Positions 34,035 through 42,943 of a stretch of DNA of 64,000 bases are shown here, in pieces. Under the pieces are notes generated by a model, which was given only the letters and a program-made list of their open reading frames with translations, was not told the DNA's origin and ran no database searches. Origin of the DNA: CBDDEC01 sp965198045 (GTDB lineage Bacteria > Chloroflexota > Dehalococcoidia > UBA2979); assembly GCA_965198045.1 (NCBI GenBank), contig CBDAOL010000009.1, positions 62,001 through 126,000 on the forward strand, in the 5' to 3' direction. The number at the start of each line of letters is the position of its first letter. Positions within the stretch are counted from its first letter, which is position 1. Made by a program: the position numbers and the translations under genes.

Positions 34035-34378
34035 CTCAGGAACAGACGGACGGCACGAGCGACCTCGCTGGTCCCCCGACCGAGGAGAGCATGTGGGCCG
34101 CGCTACGCCAGGTCGAGGACCCGGAGCTGCGCCTCAGCATCGTCGAACTCGGCCTCGTCTACGGCGTCGAGCTCGACGAGGACGGCGTGGCGACCGTCGA
34201 CATGACGCTCACCTCGCCCGCCTGCCCGGTCGGACCGATGCTGCAGGGCATGATCTTCCACAGCCTCTCCGGCATGGAGGGCATCGAGGACATCGAAGTA
34301 AACCTGGTCTGGGATCCGCCCTGGGACCCGCGCAAGATGGCTTCGGAAGAGGTCAAGATGACCCTGGGCATCTGGTAG
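34031..34378 (+). CDS. MIP18/SufT-type metal-sulfur assembly protein
   Basis: The 115-residue protein is a DUF59/MIP18 domain: VEDPELRLSIVELGLVYGVE, then TLTSPACPVGPMLQGM with the conserved cysteine, and WDPPWDPRKMASEEVKMTLG at the end. SufT proteins help Fe-S maturation when demand is high. It is the last gene of the operon, overlapping sufU by 4 bases, and converges with the Rieske-like gene 9 bases away. Confidence 0.92.
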   Translation: MTQEQTDGTSDLAGPPTEESMWAALRQVEDPELRLSIVELGLVYGVELDEDGVATVDMTLTSPACPVGPMLQGMIFHSLSGMEGIEDIEVNLVWDPPWDPRKMASEEVKMTLGIW

Positions 34379-34387
34379 CCCACCTCG

Positions 34388-34984
34388 TCAGCGCGCCCCG
34401 AACTGCCCTCGCAACTCGCCGGACGGCACGTCGCGCTCCTCGGTCGCGCCGACGCGTGAGCACCCGACGTTGAGGGCGCGACAGGCGCCGAGCTGGACGC
34501 GCTCGATGTTCACCACGACCTCACCATCGTCGATCTCGACGTCGAAACGCGGGAGGTCGCGCGGTGCATTGTCGTGTAGCGCCACGCCGGCCCTCGAGTA
34601 GCGGGCGAGGCCACAGGGGTCGACCAGCACGCCAGTCATGTCCCCCGCCCGGGCTGTGACATCGAACGCCAGCTGGCAACCGGTCGAGGGTTCACGCGAG
34701 AGCAGCGCCACCAGCTCGCCGTCCTCGCCGAAGCCGATGTAGACGCCGAAGGTCGAGCCGACGGCGTCGCTGCCGAACGGGATCACCGCCTCGAAGCGCG
34801 GCTGTGCCAGGTCGATCTCCTCGAGCGGCACGTGCACTTCGCGGTCGGGCACGCTGCTCGAGAACACGGCCACGCAGGCGCCGACGATCACGATCGAGGC
34901 GAGGACCACGAGGCCGAAGAACAGCAGTCGCGGCCACGGGTTCCGCGGCCGCGTTGGGTCGGGCGGCTCGTCGATGTCGTCCAT
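34388..34984 (-). CDS. Membrane-anchored Rieske-like protein without cluster ligands
   Basis: The 198-residue protein has one N-terminal membrane helix (about residues 20-44, LLFFGLVVLASIVIVGACVA) and an external domain. The domain pattern LLSREPSTGCQLAFDV, VLVDPCGLARYSRAGVALHD and DVEIDDGEVVVNIERV follows the Rieske fold, where the normal motifs would be CxH and PCHGS. Here the cysteines remain but no histidine follows either, so a [2Fe-2S] Rieske cluster cannot form as usual. A disulfide is possible. ATG 34984 is chosen; a GTG at 35002 just after the glcF stop is an alternative. It follows glcDEF. Confidence 0.55.
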   Translation of the reverse strand: MDDIDEPPDPTRPRNPWPRLLFFGLVVLASIVIVGACVAVFSSSVPDREVHVPLEEIDLAQPRFEAVIPFGSDAVGSTFGVYIGFGEDGELVALLSREPSTGCQLAFDVTARAGDMTGVLVDPCGLARYSRAGVALHDNAPRDLPRFDVEIDDGEVVVNIERVQLGACRALNVGCSRVGATEERDVPSGELRGQFGAR

Positions 34985-35002
34985 CGCGCGCAGCAACGTC
35001 AC

Positions 35003-36334
35003 TCAGTCGCCGCCGTCCGCGCCGGCCTCGATCGCCTCGGCCAGCAGCTCGATGGTGTGCCGAACGAGGCGTTCAGGGCGCTCGCTCTGGCGCACCCCGC
35101 TCTCGAGCTGCATCGTGCAGCCCGGGTTGGAGGTGCAGACCTCGTCCGCTCCCGTGGCGTCGATGTCTGCCATCTTCGCCGCCAGCACCGTCGAGGACAT
35201 TTCGCGCTGCGCGAGGGCGTAGATGCCGGCGGATCCGCAGCAACGGTCGGGGGTGGCCTGCTCGCGCAGCTCGACGCCGGGAATCGCCTCGAGGATGGCG
35301 CGCGGGGCTTCGCGGATGCCCTGCGCGTGGGCGAGGTGGCAGGCGTCCTGCACGGTCACGGTTCGCTCGACCCGCCCGAGCTCGTGCGCGAAGTCCGCTT
35401 CGGCGACGTATTCGAGGATGTCGTGGGCCGTGGCCGCAAAGCGTTCGGCTCGCTCTGCCCACGCGTCGTCGTGGCGCAGCAGGCGTCCGTACTCCTTCAT
35501 CGCTGCGCCGCAACCGGCGGCGTTGACGATCACCGCCTCGACCTCGGCGGCCTCGAAGGCCGCGATATTGCGCCGGGCGAGGGCACGAGCGGTATCCGCG
35601 TCGCCGGCGTGCGAGTGGAGCGCGCCGCAGCAGCTCTGTTGCGGTGGCGCAACGACCTCGGCCCCCGTGTGAGCGAGCACGCGCACCGTCGCCTCGTGCA
35701 TGCGCGGGTAGAGCTCGCCGTGGATGCAGCCGAGCAGCAGCGCAACACGCGCCGAGGGCGCGTCGGGGCCGGGCGCTGCCGCCAGCGTGCCGGTCTCGCG
35801 GTAGGGGGCGTCGCGGAGCGTCGGCGCTGCCGCCTCGAGGCGACGAAGCCGTTCGGGGAGCGCGCGACCGAGCGGGCCTCGGACCAGCGCTTGCAGTCCC
35901 GAACGCGAGTAGAGCCGGCCGAGCCCAAGCGCGAAACGCAACCGTCGAGGCCGCGCCAGGACATCGCGCAGCAGCCTCGTGCGCCACGTCCAGGCGCGCG
36001 GCGGCGGCTCGGGCGCGGCGAGCAGCGAGGCGCGGGCGTCCTCCATGATCCGCCCGTAGGGCACGGCCGAAGGACATGCCGTCTCGCAGGCGCGGCACTG
36101 GAGACAGAGGTCGAGATGGCCCAGTGTGCGGTCGCTGGCCTCGATACGGCCGTCGAGCAACGCGGAGATCAGGTGCAGGCGGCCCCGCGGCGACTCCAAC
36201 TCCTGCCCCGTCGCGAGGTAAGTCGGACAGGCGGGGAGGCAGAAGCCGCAGTGGATGCAGTTGTTCAGATCGTCCCGCGAGGGGATGTCGGGACCGGCGA
36301 AAGCGATCGTGACGGGTTCGGTTGGGGCGCTCAC
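35003..36334 (-). CDS. glcF: Glycolate oxidase iron-sulfur subunit GlcF
   Basis: The 443-residue protein has two [4Fe-4S] motifs at the N-terminus, CIHCGFCLPACPTY and CLQCRACETACPSAVPYG, and two CCG domains, QQSCCGALHSHAGD and DRCCGSAGIYAL, with a third cysteine-rich LLGCIHG and NAAGCGAAMKEYG. It passes electrons from the flavin subunits to quinone. The GTG start at 36334 overlaps the glcE stop (GTGA). Assembly of its clusters would depend on the SUF operon encoded nearby. Confidence 0.92.
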   Translation of the reverse strand: MSAPTEPVTIAFAGPDIPSRDDLNNCIHCGFCLPACPTYLATGQELESPRGRLHLISALLDGRIEASDRTLGHLDLCLQCRACETACPSAVPYGRIMEDARASLLAAPEPPPRAWTWRTRLLRDVLARPRRLRFALGLGRLYSRSGLQALVRGPLGRALPERLRRLEAAAPTLRDAPYRETGTLAAAPGPDAPSARVALLLGCIHGELYPRMHEATVRVLAHTGAEVVAPPQQSCCGALHSHAGDADTARALARRNIAAFEAAEVEAVIVNAAGCGAAMKEYGRLLRHDDAWAERAERFAATAHDILEYVAEADFAHELGRVERTVTVQDACHLAHAQGIREAPRAILEAIPGVELREQATPDRCCGSAGIYALAQREMSSTVLAAKMADIDATGADEVCTSNPGCTMQLESGVRQSERPERLVRHTIELLAEAIEAGADGGD

Positions 36335-37572
36335 AGACCGTCGCCCCAGCGGCCAGGATTGATCACGCGCTGAGGGTCGAACTGGTCCCGCAGCGAACGC
36401 ACGAGCTCGATGTCGCCACCGCCGGCGGGGTCGATGCCGCGTCGTGTCGCCGCCGGCGCCGCCTCGATGGCGAGGAAGCCGCCGAAGTGCTCCGCGACGC
36501 GCCGAAGGTCGGCGACGACCGCGATGTCCGTCGGCTCCGCCCGGTGAGCCCAGACCGCGCCAGAGGCGATATGACCCCACGCGGTGAAGCCCGCGGCGGT
36601 CACGTCTTCGATCATCTCGCCCAGCGCAGAGGCAGGGACGCCCGCGCGGAGCACGGTAGCGTCGGAGTCGCCGGCGAGACCTGCGAGGTGTTTCCAGGCG
36701 TCGGGATTCGCCTCGGTGGCTGCGCCCTCGTCGGCGATCGCAGCGATCGAGTGGTCGACGGCGGTCTCGACGCCGGCGAGGTCGACGAGCACGGCGGCCG
36801 CCGCGGCGTGACCGGCGTCGACGGCCGCGCCGGCGGCGAGGACGCTGATCGCCCGCGTTGCGAGCGAGGCGTTCCACAGCCGCATCGCGACCCCCGCCGC
36901 CTCGGCGATCGAGTTGCAGGTCAGCACGACGCTGCGCTGTGCGACAGGCAGCGGGGCGAGTTTGAACGAGGCTTCGACGATCACGCCGAACGCTCCGAGC
37001 GCGCCGGTGTTGAGGCGGTGCAAGTCGTAGCCGGTCACGTTCTTCACCACGCGTCCGCCGGAGTGAACCAGCCGGCCCTCGGCGGTGGCCATCGAGGCGC
37101 CGAGGATGAGGTCGCGTGCCGCCGGAAGGTGTCCACGCCAGGGACCGCTGCGGGCGGTGGCGAGCAGACCGCCGACCGTCACGCGGTCGTTTGGCGGTGG
37201 GTCGATCGGCAGGTACTGCCCGTGCTCACGCAGAGTCGTCTGCAGCGAAGCGAGGCTGATCCCGGCCTCGACGGTCACGGTGAGGTCGTCCGGCACGTAC
37301 TCGACGATGCGATGCATCGTCCGTAGGTCGATCGCGATGTCGTAGCGCGTGAGCGGCCGTCCGAGGCTCAGCGTCGTGCGTTCGCCCTGCGGCACGACCG
37401 AGAGCCCGGCGGCACTGGCGGCGGCGAGGATCGCGGCCACCTCATCGGCGTCGTCCGGGCGGAACGCGAGCTGCGGCTGCTCGCCGTCGATCGGGTAGTC
37501 GTGGGGTTCGCGCTCCACGTCCGAGGGCACGACATGGCGGATGGTGTCGAGGGTCGCGTCGACCGCCGTCAT
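36331..37572 (-). CDS. glcE: Glycolate oxidase FAD-binding subunit GlcE
   Basis: The 413-residue protein has a PCMH-type FAD-binding domain (QLAFRPDDADEVAAILAAAS, VVPQGERTTLSLGR, TVGGLLATARSGPWRG, VHSGGRVVKNVTGYDLHRL) and a shorter, diverged C-terminal FAD-oxidase domain ending DQFDPQRVINPGRWG. This matches GlcE, the smaller flavin subunit of glycolate oxidase. It lies 45 bases after glcD and overlaps glcF. Confidence 0.88.
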   Translation of the reverse strand: MTAVDATLDTIRHVVPSDVEREPHDYPIDGEQPQLAFRPDDADEVAAILAAASAAGLSVVPQGERTTLSLGRPLTRYDIAIDLRTMHRIVEYVPDDLTVTVEAGISLASLQTTLREHGQYLPIDPPPNDRVTVGGLLATARSGPWRGHLPAARDLILGASMATAEGRLVHSGGRVVKNVTGYDLHRLNTGALGAFGVIVEASFKLAPLPVAQRSVVLTCNSIAEAAGVAMRLWNASLATRAISVLAAGAAVDAGHAAAAAVLVDLAGVETAVDHSIAAIADEGAATEANPDAWKHLAGLAGDSDATVLRAGVPASALGEMIEDVTAAGFTAWGHIASGAVWAHRAEPTDIAVVADLRRVAEHFGGFLAIEAAPAATRRGIDPAGGGDIELVRSLRDQFDPQRVINPGRWGDGL

Positions 37573-37617
37573 CCCGTCCTCCGCCCCCGACTCGCTTGCT
37601 GGGTCAACCTCGGCGGC

Positions 37618-39063
37618 TCAGATGTAGACGCCGGGAGTGGCCAGCTGGCTCATGATCTCCGACGCATGCCCGGAGGCGCAGCCGTGCCCGGTCGGAAGCA
37701 CCTTGCACGGATTGAAGCGATCGGGTGCGCCGAAGGCGAGCCGAACGCCCTCCATGGCGTCGAGGTCGTGCTCGCCGAAGATCCACGACATGTAGCTGCG
37801 CTTCTCGAGCCCCACCCCATGCTCGCCGGTGATCGATCCTCCGGCGTCAACGCAGAGGCGCATGATTTTGCCGCCGAGTTCGAGCACGCGCTCAGTCGCT
37901 CCCTCGACCTGCGGGTCGAACATGATGTTCGGGTGCAGGTTGCCGTCGCCGGCGTGGAAGATGTTGGCGCAGCGGAAGCCGTATCGATCCGCCAGCTCCA
38001 GGACGCCGGTCATCACCTCGGGCAGTCGCGTGCGAGGCACCACGCCGTCGAGGAGATAGAACGCCGGCGCGGCCGCGCCAATGGCGCCGATGCCGGCCTT
38101 GCGTCCCTCCCACAGCCGCTCACGCTCGGGCTCGGTCTCGGCGACGCGCACTTCGCGTGCGCCGGCGCCTTCGCACGCCTCGACCACGGCCTGCGCCTCG
38201 ATCGCCACGCCTTCATCGCGCCCCTCGACCTCGATCAGCAGTACGGCGCCGGCGTCGAGGGGGTAGCCGGCATTGATCTGCGGTTCAACGATTCGGATGA
38301 TCTCGCGGTCGAGCATCTCCATCGCCACCGGGATGATCCCGCGCCTGATCACAGCTGACACCGCCTCGCAGGCCTCGGCGACCGAGTCGAAGATGCCGAG
38401 CAACGTGCGCACCGACGGTGCGATTGGCATCAGCTTCACCGTGATCTCGGTGACGACGCCCAGCGTGCCCTCGGACCCCACGAGGAGCCCCCGCAGGTCG
38501 ACGCCGGGCGTGTCGGGCAGACGGCCGCCGAGGCGTGTGATGCGACCGTCGGGCAGGACGACCTCGAGGCCGAGCACGTGGTTCACGGTCGATCCGTGGG
38601 CGAGCGTGTGCGGCCCGCCCGAGTTGTTGGCGATGTTGCCGCCGAGGGTGCAGACACGTTGTGAGGAGGGGTCCGGCGCGTAGGTCAGTCCGTGGGGAGC
38701 GACCGCGTCCTGGAGTGAGAGGTTGATCACGCCCGGCTGGACCACTGCGACGCGGTTCTCCGCATCGACCTCGATGATGCGGTTCATCCTCGTCATCACG
38801 ACCAGCACGCCACCGAGCACGGCGATGGCGCCGCCTGAGAGGCCGGTGCCGGAGCCTCGCGGGATCACCGGCTGCTCGTACCGCTCCGCGATGCGAAGCG
38901 CGGCGGCGACCTCTTCGGTCGTCGCCGGGAAGACCACGACGTCCGGGCGCGCACGGTCGATCGTCGCGTCGTACTCGTAGGCGACGAGGTCTTCCGGTGC
39001 GAATAGCACATGCTCGGCGCCGACGGCGCGCTGAAGGTCGCGCACGAGGGGAGTCGTCGCCAT
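37618..39063 (-). CDS. glcD: Glycolate oxidase FAD subunit GlcD
   Basis: The 481-residue protein is a FAD-linked D-lactate/glycolate dehydrogenase: VVFPATTEEVAAALRIAERY, RGSGTGLSGGAIAVLGGVLV, CTLGGNIANNSGGPHTLAHG, GDGNLHPNIMFDP, and GSITGEHGVGLEKRSYMSWI. It oxidises glycolate (or D-lactate) at the membrane, with GlcE and GlcF completing the complex. ATG 39063 is the start. It also shows the usual motif near the C-terminus, DRFNPCKVLPTGHGC. Confidence 0.92.
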   Translation of the reverse strand: MATTPLVRDLQRAVGAEHVLFAPEDLVAYEYDATIDRARPDVVVFPATTEEVAAALRIAERYEQPVIPRGSGTGLSGGAIAVLGGVLVVMTRMNRIIEVDAENRVAVVQPGVINLSLQDAVAPHGLTYAPDPSSQRVCTLGGNIANNSGGPHTLAHGSTVNHVLGLEVVLPDGRITRLGGRLPDTPGVDLRGLLVGSEGTLGVVTEITVKLMPIAPSVRTLLGIFDSVAEACEAVSAVIRRGIIPVAMEMLDREIIRIVEPQINAGYPLDAGAVLLIEVEGRDEGVAIEAQAVVEACEGAGAREVRVAETEPERERLWEGRKAGIGAIGAAAPAFYLLDGVVPRTRLPEVMTGVLELADRYGFRCANIFHAGDGNLHPNIMFDPQVEGATERVLELGGKIMRLCVDAGGSITGEHGVGLEKRSYMSWIFGEHDLDAMEGVRLAFGAPDRFNPCKVLPTGHGCASGHASEIMSQLATPGVYI

Positions 39064-39165
39064 AGTGCGGCGAGTGTAGCATCGCGCCACCGGCGGCCCC
39101 ACGGGTCGCCGACAAGGTCGCCCCACAGGTGGCCCTCAGAGGCACCCCATCCGGAAGGGACGAGG

Positions 39166-39922
39166 ATGGACGTCGCAGGCAAGGTGGCACTGGTAACGGG
39201 ATCCTCGGCGGGTGTTGGGCGGGCCACTGTCGAGCAGCTCGCAGCCATGGGCGCGAAAGTCGTCGTGAACTACGCTCATTCGGAGGCCGACGCGAACGAG
39301 ACCGTCGAGGGCATCCGCGTGGCGGGGGCGAGGCGATCGCGGTCCAAGCCGATGTCGGCGACGACGCGCAGTGTCGCGCCCTCGTGCAGCGCGCGGTCGA
39401 CGAGTACGGGGCGCTGCACATCCTGGTGAACAACGCCGGGACGACGCACTTCATTGCGCATGCGGACCTCGAGGCGGTGACGGACGACGTCTGGGACGAC
39501 ATCCTCGGGGTGAACGTGCGCGGCGTCTTCAACTGCACCCGTGCGGCGGCGCCTCACATGAATGCCGCCGGCGAGGGCGCGGTCGTCAACGTCGCCTCGA
39601 TCGCGGGCGTGCGCGGGGTCGGCTCGTCGATTCCGTATGCCGTGTCGAAGGGGGTGTGATCAACATGACGATATCGCTCGCACGGGTCCTCGGACCCGAG
39701 GTGCGCGTCAACTGCATCGCACCTGGATTCATCGACGGTCGCTGGCTTCGAGGCGGTATCGGCGAGGGATACGAGCAGGCGAAGGCAGCGACCGCCTCGC
39801 GCACGCCTCTGCAGGACGTGGCCACGCCCGAGACCTGTGCCGATGCGATCCTCGCGTTCATCCAGTCCAACATCTTCGTCACCGGCCAGACCATTGTGGT
39901 CGACGGTGGATCGAGCCTTTAG
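39166..39922 (+). pseudogene. SDR-family oxidoreductase, interrupted by two single-base deletions
   Basis: The gene starts with KVALVTGSSAGVGRATVEQL and VVVNYAHSEADANETVEGI, loses one G in the run GGGGG at 39324-39328, continues in the next frame with AIAVQADVGDDAQCRALVQR, NNAGTTHFIAHAD, VNVASIAGVRG and YAVSKG (catalytic Tyr/Lys), loses one more G in 39650-39654, and ends in the third frame with NMTISLARVLGPEVRVNCIA and TIVVDGGSSL. With two bases restored it would be about 252 residues. It is a FabG-like or sugar/alcohol dehydrogenase SDR. Both losses are in G runs, suggesting sequencing error. Confidence 0.85.
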
Positions 39923-39924
39923 GC

Positions 39925-40758
39925 GTGCACCGCGAGGGTGGCGGCGCCGCCTCGACATTCGATCTCGGCGACCTCGATCGCGTGCGTGACGGCCTCGAGC
40001 GCGCGGTACACGCGGCCAACGATGCGATCCGAGAGGTGGTGTCGCAGGCGGAGATCCGTGTCGGTCACAAGCCGGGCGAGGGCCCGGTCACCGAGGCGGA
40101 TCACGCCGCCGACGACGTGCTCCACCGCGAGCTGATGCCGCTGATCGAGTGCGCGCATTGGCTCTCTGAGGAGTCGCGTCAGGTCGGCGACATCGTGCAC
40201 GGTGAGCCCACCTGGGTCGTCGACCCCCTCGACGGGACGCGCGAGTTCCTCCGCGGGATCCCTGAATTCGGCGTCTCGGTTGGCCTGTTCTTCGGCGACA
40301 CGCTGGTCCTCGGTGCGGTCGGGCTGCCGGTGGAGGAGGCGGTGCTGAGCGGCCTCATCGCCGGCGATCGTCGCGAGGCGCGGCGCGACGGCGAGCCGCT
40401 CGAAGCGCTGTCCGACCACGCGGCGGTGCGGCGCGTGGTGGTTTCCCGGCACGATTACGAGTGGCGCGAAATCCAGTACGCCATCCCCTACGACGTCTAT
40501 CCCTGTGGCTCGGCCGCGGTGAAGCTCGTGCGCGCCGCCGAGGGCGACGTCTACTTCTCGACGGGGCCTCGGTCGGTCTGGGACGTGGCCGGTGGCGCGG
40601 CGTTGCTGCGCGCGGTCGGCGGCGATCTGATTGGCATCGACGGCGAGCCGGTCCCGCTGTCACCGCTGCAAGAGGGCGTGCCGGCGTACGCCGCCGCGAC
40701 GCCGCACGCGGCGATCGAGTTGCTGACGCGCGTGGGGGTGCTCCAGCAGCCGAGCTAG
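39925..40758 (+). CDS. Inositol monophosphatase-family phosphatase (IMPase/CysQ type)
   Basis: The 277-residue protein has the metal and substrate motifs of the family: GEGPVTEADHAADDVLHREL, LSEESRQVG (metal glutamates), WVVDPLDGTREFLRG (DPxDGT) and WDVAGGAALLRAVGG (WDxAxG). Substrates may be inositol phosphate, histidinol phosphate or 3'-phosphoadenosine 5'-phosphate; the REF after DGT leans toward CysQ, but this is not decisive. GTG start at 39925, 3 bases after the SDR stop. Its stop shares CTAG with the convergent methyltransferase. Confidence 0.85.
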   Translation: MHREGGGAASTFDLGDLDRVRDGLERAVHAANDAIREVVSQAEIRVGHKPGEGPVTEADHAADDVLHRELMPLIECAHWLSEESRQVGDIVHGEPTWVVDPLDGTREFLRGIPEFGVSVGLFFGDTLVLGAVGLPVEEAVLSGLIAGDRREARRDGEPLEALSDHAAVRRVVVSRHDYEWREIQYAIPYDVYPCGSAAVKLVRAAEGDVYFSTGPRSVWDVAGGAALLRAVGGDLIGIDGEPVPLSPLQEGVPAYAAATPHAAIELLTRVGVLQQPS

Positions 40759-41408
40759 CTCGCCCCCTCGGCCGGTCGCTGCGCGATCACGAGGAACAGT
40801 GGATCGCCCTCGGCGGGAGAGCGATCGACGAACATCGGCTCGCCGTAGCCGCCCGCGAGCGAGAAGTAGCTGGCCACGAGGCGGATCCGATCGTCGTTCG
40901 AGAGCGACTGCCAGACGGCAACCGCCTTCGTCGGGAACATGCGGTGGGAGAACGCGACGATGTGCGATCCTCCCGGTCGCAACACGCGCGCCACCGAGGC
41001 GAACACCTCCTGTGGCCGGGTGAGGTACTGCACCGACACGGCGTTCACGACAAAGTCGAACGAGGCCTCTTCGTAAGGCAGCTCGGGGTCGGCGTTGAGG
41101 TCGTGCACGATATAATCAGAGAGCTGCGGATTCTCCGCGAGCTCGGTGGCGCTCATCCCGAGGCCTGCGACGCGGCCATGATCCACCTCCGGCGGGAGGT
41201 GCGAGATCCATGACGACATCAGATCGAGCACATCCGAGCCTGGCGGAATGGTCTCGCGGTAGGCCTGTGTCAGCGCCTCGATAGTCGAGTCGTCGATGTG
41301 CGTGACGAAGCGCGGCTCGGCATAGAAGAAGCGGTCGGCGTTCGTGTCCTGGCGCCGGAAGAAGTGGTCGGGGAACGCCGGCCCGTCCGAGGGCGTTTCG
41401 GATGTCAC
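40755..41408 (-). CDS. SAM-dependent methyltransferase-like protein
   Basis: The 217-residue protein is a class I methyltransferase fold: PPGSDVLDLMSSWISHLP for motif I, VAGLGMSATELAENP, IVHDLNADPELPYEEASFDF for motif II, and RVLRPGGSHIVAFSHRMFP near motif III. Motif I lacks the usual GxGxG, with SSWISHLP in its place, as in a subgroup of UbiE-like proteins. The substrate is unknown. The GTG start overlaps the stop of a 51-residue frame just upstream. Confidence 0.75.
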   Translation of the reverse strand: MTSETPSDGPAFPDHFFRRQDTNADRFFYAEPRFVTHIDDSTIEALTQAYRETIPPGSDVLDLMSSWISHLPPEVDHGRVAGLGMSATELAENPQLSDYIVHDLNADPELPYEEASFDFVVNAVSVQYLTRPQEVFASVARVLRPGGSHIVAFSHRMFPTKAVAVWQSLSNDDRIRLVASYFSLAGGYGEPMFVDRSPAEGDPLFLVIAQRPAEGAS

Positions 41409-41560
41409 GGGCCGCCCGGGTCCTCGCGCCCCGCGATCACGCAGAAGAAGAGGCGCTGGTCGTGGGCGTCGACCGCCGGCAGCTCGCGCAACGCCAACCC
41501 GGGCGCGAACGGGCGTGGCAGCTGTGCAAGGACGGAGAGTGGCGATGCGATGGTGCTCAC
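41405..41560 (-). CDS. Short frame coupled to the methyltransferase, possibly a truncated paralogue tail
   Basis: A 51-residue frame from GTG 41560 to TGA 41407-41405 overlaps the methyltransferase start as GTGA. Its C-terminal DQRLFFCVIAGREDPGGP resembles the methyltransferase end DPLFLVIAQRPAEGAS, so it may be the last part of a duplicated methyltransferase or a genuine small coupled protein. No domain is recognised. Confidence 0.35.
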   Translation of the reverse strand: MSTIASPLSVLAQLPRPFAPGLALRELPAVDAHDQRLFFCVIAGREDPGGP

Positions 41561-41576
41561 GTTTCCGATTCTACGG

Positions 41577-42902
41577 TCAGGGCGTGCGGTAGTCGCGGAA
41601 GCCGCGTGCGAAGACGAAGAGCGCCAGGGCGGCGCCGAGGCAGATCACGCCGAAGACAACCTGTGAGACCTGGACGCCCTGCCACGCCGCGAGCAGCCCG
41701 CCGGCCGCCGCTCCCGCCATGCTCATGGCGCGGTCGAGCGACATCAGGCTGACGACGCGGCCGCGCATCTCTTCGGGCGCTGCCGTCAGCAGCGTCGAGT
41801 TCGACAGCGACATGTACGAGGTCTGCATCGCACCGGCTGCCATCACGAAGACGAACGGGAGGAGCAGGCCGGCCGGGTGAGGCAGGTAGGTGCTGAGCGA
41901 GAACAGCACGAGCACGATCCCCATGCCCATCGTTACGGCCGGCAGCCACAGGCCCGTCCGTCGAGGCATCACAGTGGCGATCAGCAGCGTCATCAGCAGG
42001 GCGCCAATGCCACTGAAGCTGAGCAGCAGCCCGAAGCCCGTGCCACCGGTGTCGAGCACCGTCCGCGCGAACAGCGGCGCGAAGACCTGCATCCACGACT
42101 GGCCGAACGCGAAGTAGACGAGCGAGAGCAGCAGCACGCCTCGGATCGCCGGTTGGCTGGCCGCGTAGCGCATGCCTTCGACGAGGCTTGCGCCCATCGC
42201 GCGGAACGTTCGCTCGCCCTCGCCGCCGCGTTCCGGTGTCTTGACCGAGAGCAGGGCGGTCGAGAGCACCGCGCCGGAGTAGATGACCGTGATGATCACG
42301 AAGGTCATGTCGACCCCGACCCAGTCGAGAACGAACCCGGCGCTCGCCGCGCCGACGATGCGCATCGTGTTCTGCGTCGCGCTCATCAGCGCCACAGCGT
42401 TGGTGACCAAGTGCCGCGGCACGGACGCAGCGACCAGCGGTTGCCGTGCCGGCTGGTCGAAGGCCATGAAGAAGCCTCTGGCGAACGAGAACGCGTAGAC
42501 GTGCCAGAGCTCGATGTTGCCGCTGAGCAGCAGCGCCGCGAAGAGGAAGTTCAGTGCCAGCACACCGCTCTTGGTCGCGAGCAGCACGCGTTTGCGGTCG
42601 AACCGGTCGGCGATCACGCCGGCCCAGACGCCGAACAGCAGCATCGGCACGGTCCTCGTCGCCACGACGCCGCCGACGTGGGCGGCGCTGTCGTTGGTCA
42701 GTTCGAGGACCAGCCAGGGGGCGGCGATCTGCTCCATCCAGAGTGCGCCGGCGTGGCTCGCCTGGCCGAGCCAGAGCAGCCGGTAGTTGGGGAAGCGCAG
42801 CGAGGAGAACGTCGAGTAGCGGCCAGAAGGCGGCTGTTCGGTGTGCTCAGGGGCGTCCGAGTGGACATCGGGCGGACGCCGCGGGGGACTGGTCGTCGCC
42901 AC
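41577..42902 (-). CDS. MFS exporter (EntS-like)
   Basis: The 441-residue protein has twelve membrane helices in the pattern of the EntS/MFS_3 group: LRFPNYRLLWLGQASHAGAL at the N-terminus, the loop LLFGVWAGVIADRFDRKRVL, and the C-terminal half with SLDRAMSMAGAAAGGLLAAW. Members export siderophores, drugs or other small molecules; the substrate here is unknown. It lies upstream of the short frame and methyltransferase on the minus strand. Confidence 0.85.
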   Translation of the reverse strand: MATTSPPRRPPDVHSDAPEHTEQPPSGRYSTFSSLRFPNYRLLWLGQASHAGALWMEQIAAPWLVLELTNDSAAHVGGVVATRTVPMLLFGVWAGVIADRFDRKRVLLATKSGVLALNFLFAALLLSGNIELWHVYAFSFARGFFMAFDQPARQPLVAASVPRHLVTNAVALMSATQNTMRIVGAASAGFVLDWVGVDMTFVIITVIYSGAVLSTALLSVKTPERGGEGERTFRAMGASLVEGMRYAASQPAIRGVLLLSLVYFAFGQSWMQVFAPLFARTVLDTGGTGFGLLLSFSGIGALLMTLLIATVMPRRTGLWLPAVTMGMGIVLVLFSLSTYLPHPAGLLLPFVFVMAAGAMQTSYMSLSNSTLLTAAPEEMRGRVVSLMSLDRAMSMAGAAAGGLLAAWQGVQVSQVVFGVICLGAALALFVFARGFRDYRTP

Positions 42903-42943
42903 GCAGCTCCCCGCTCAGATTCGTCGCCTGCCGAGGCCCGATG

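Noticed and set aside
34832..36373. 513-codon plus-strand frame opposite glcF
   Set aside because: Shadow frame; GlcF iron-sulfur motifs lie on the minus strand.
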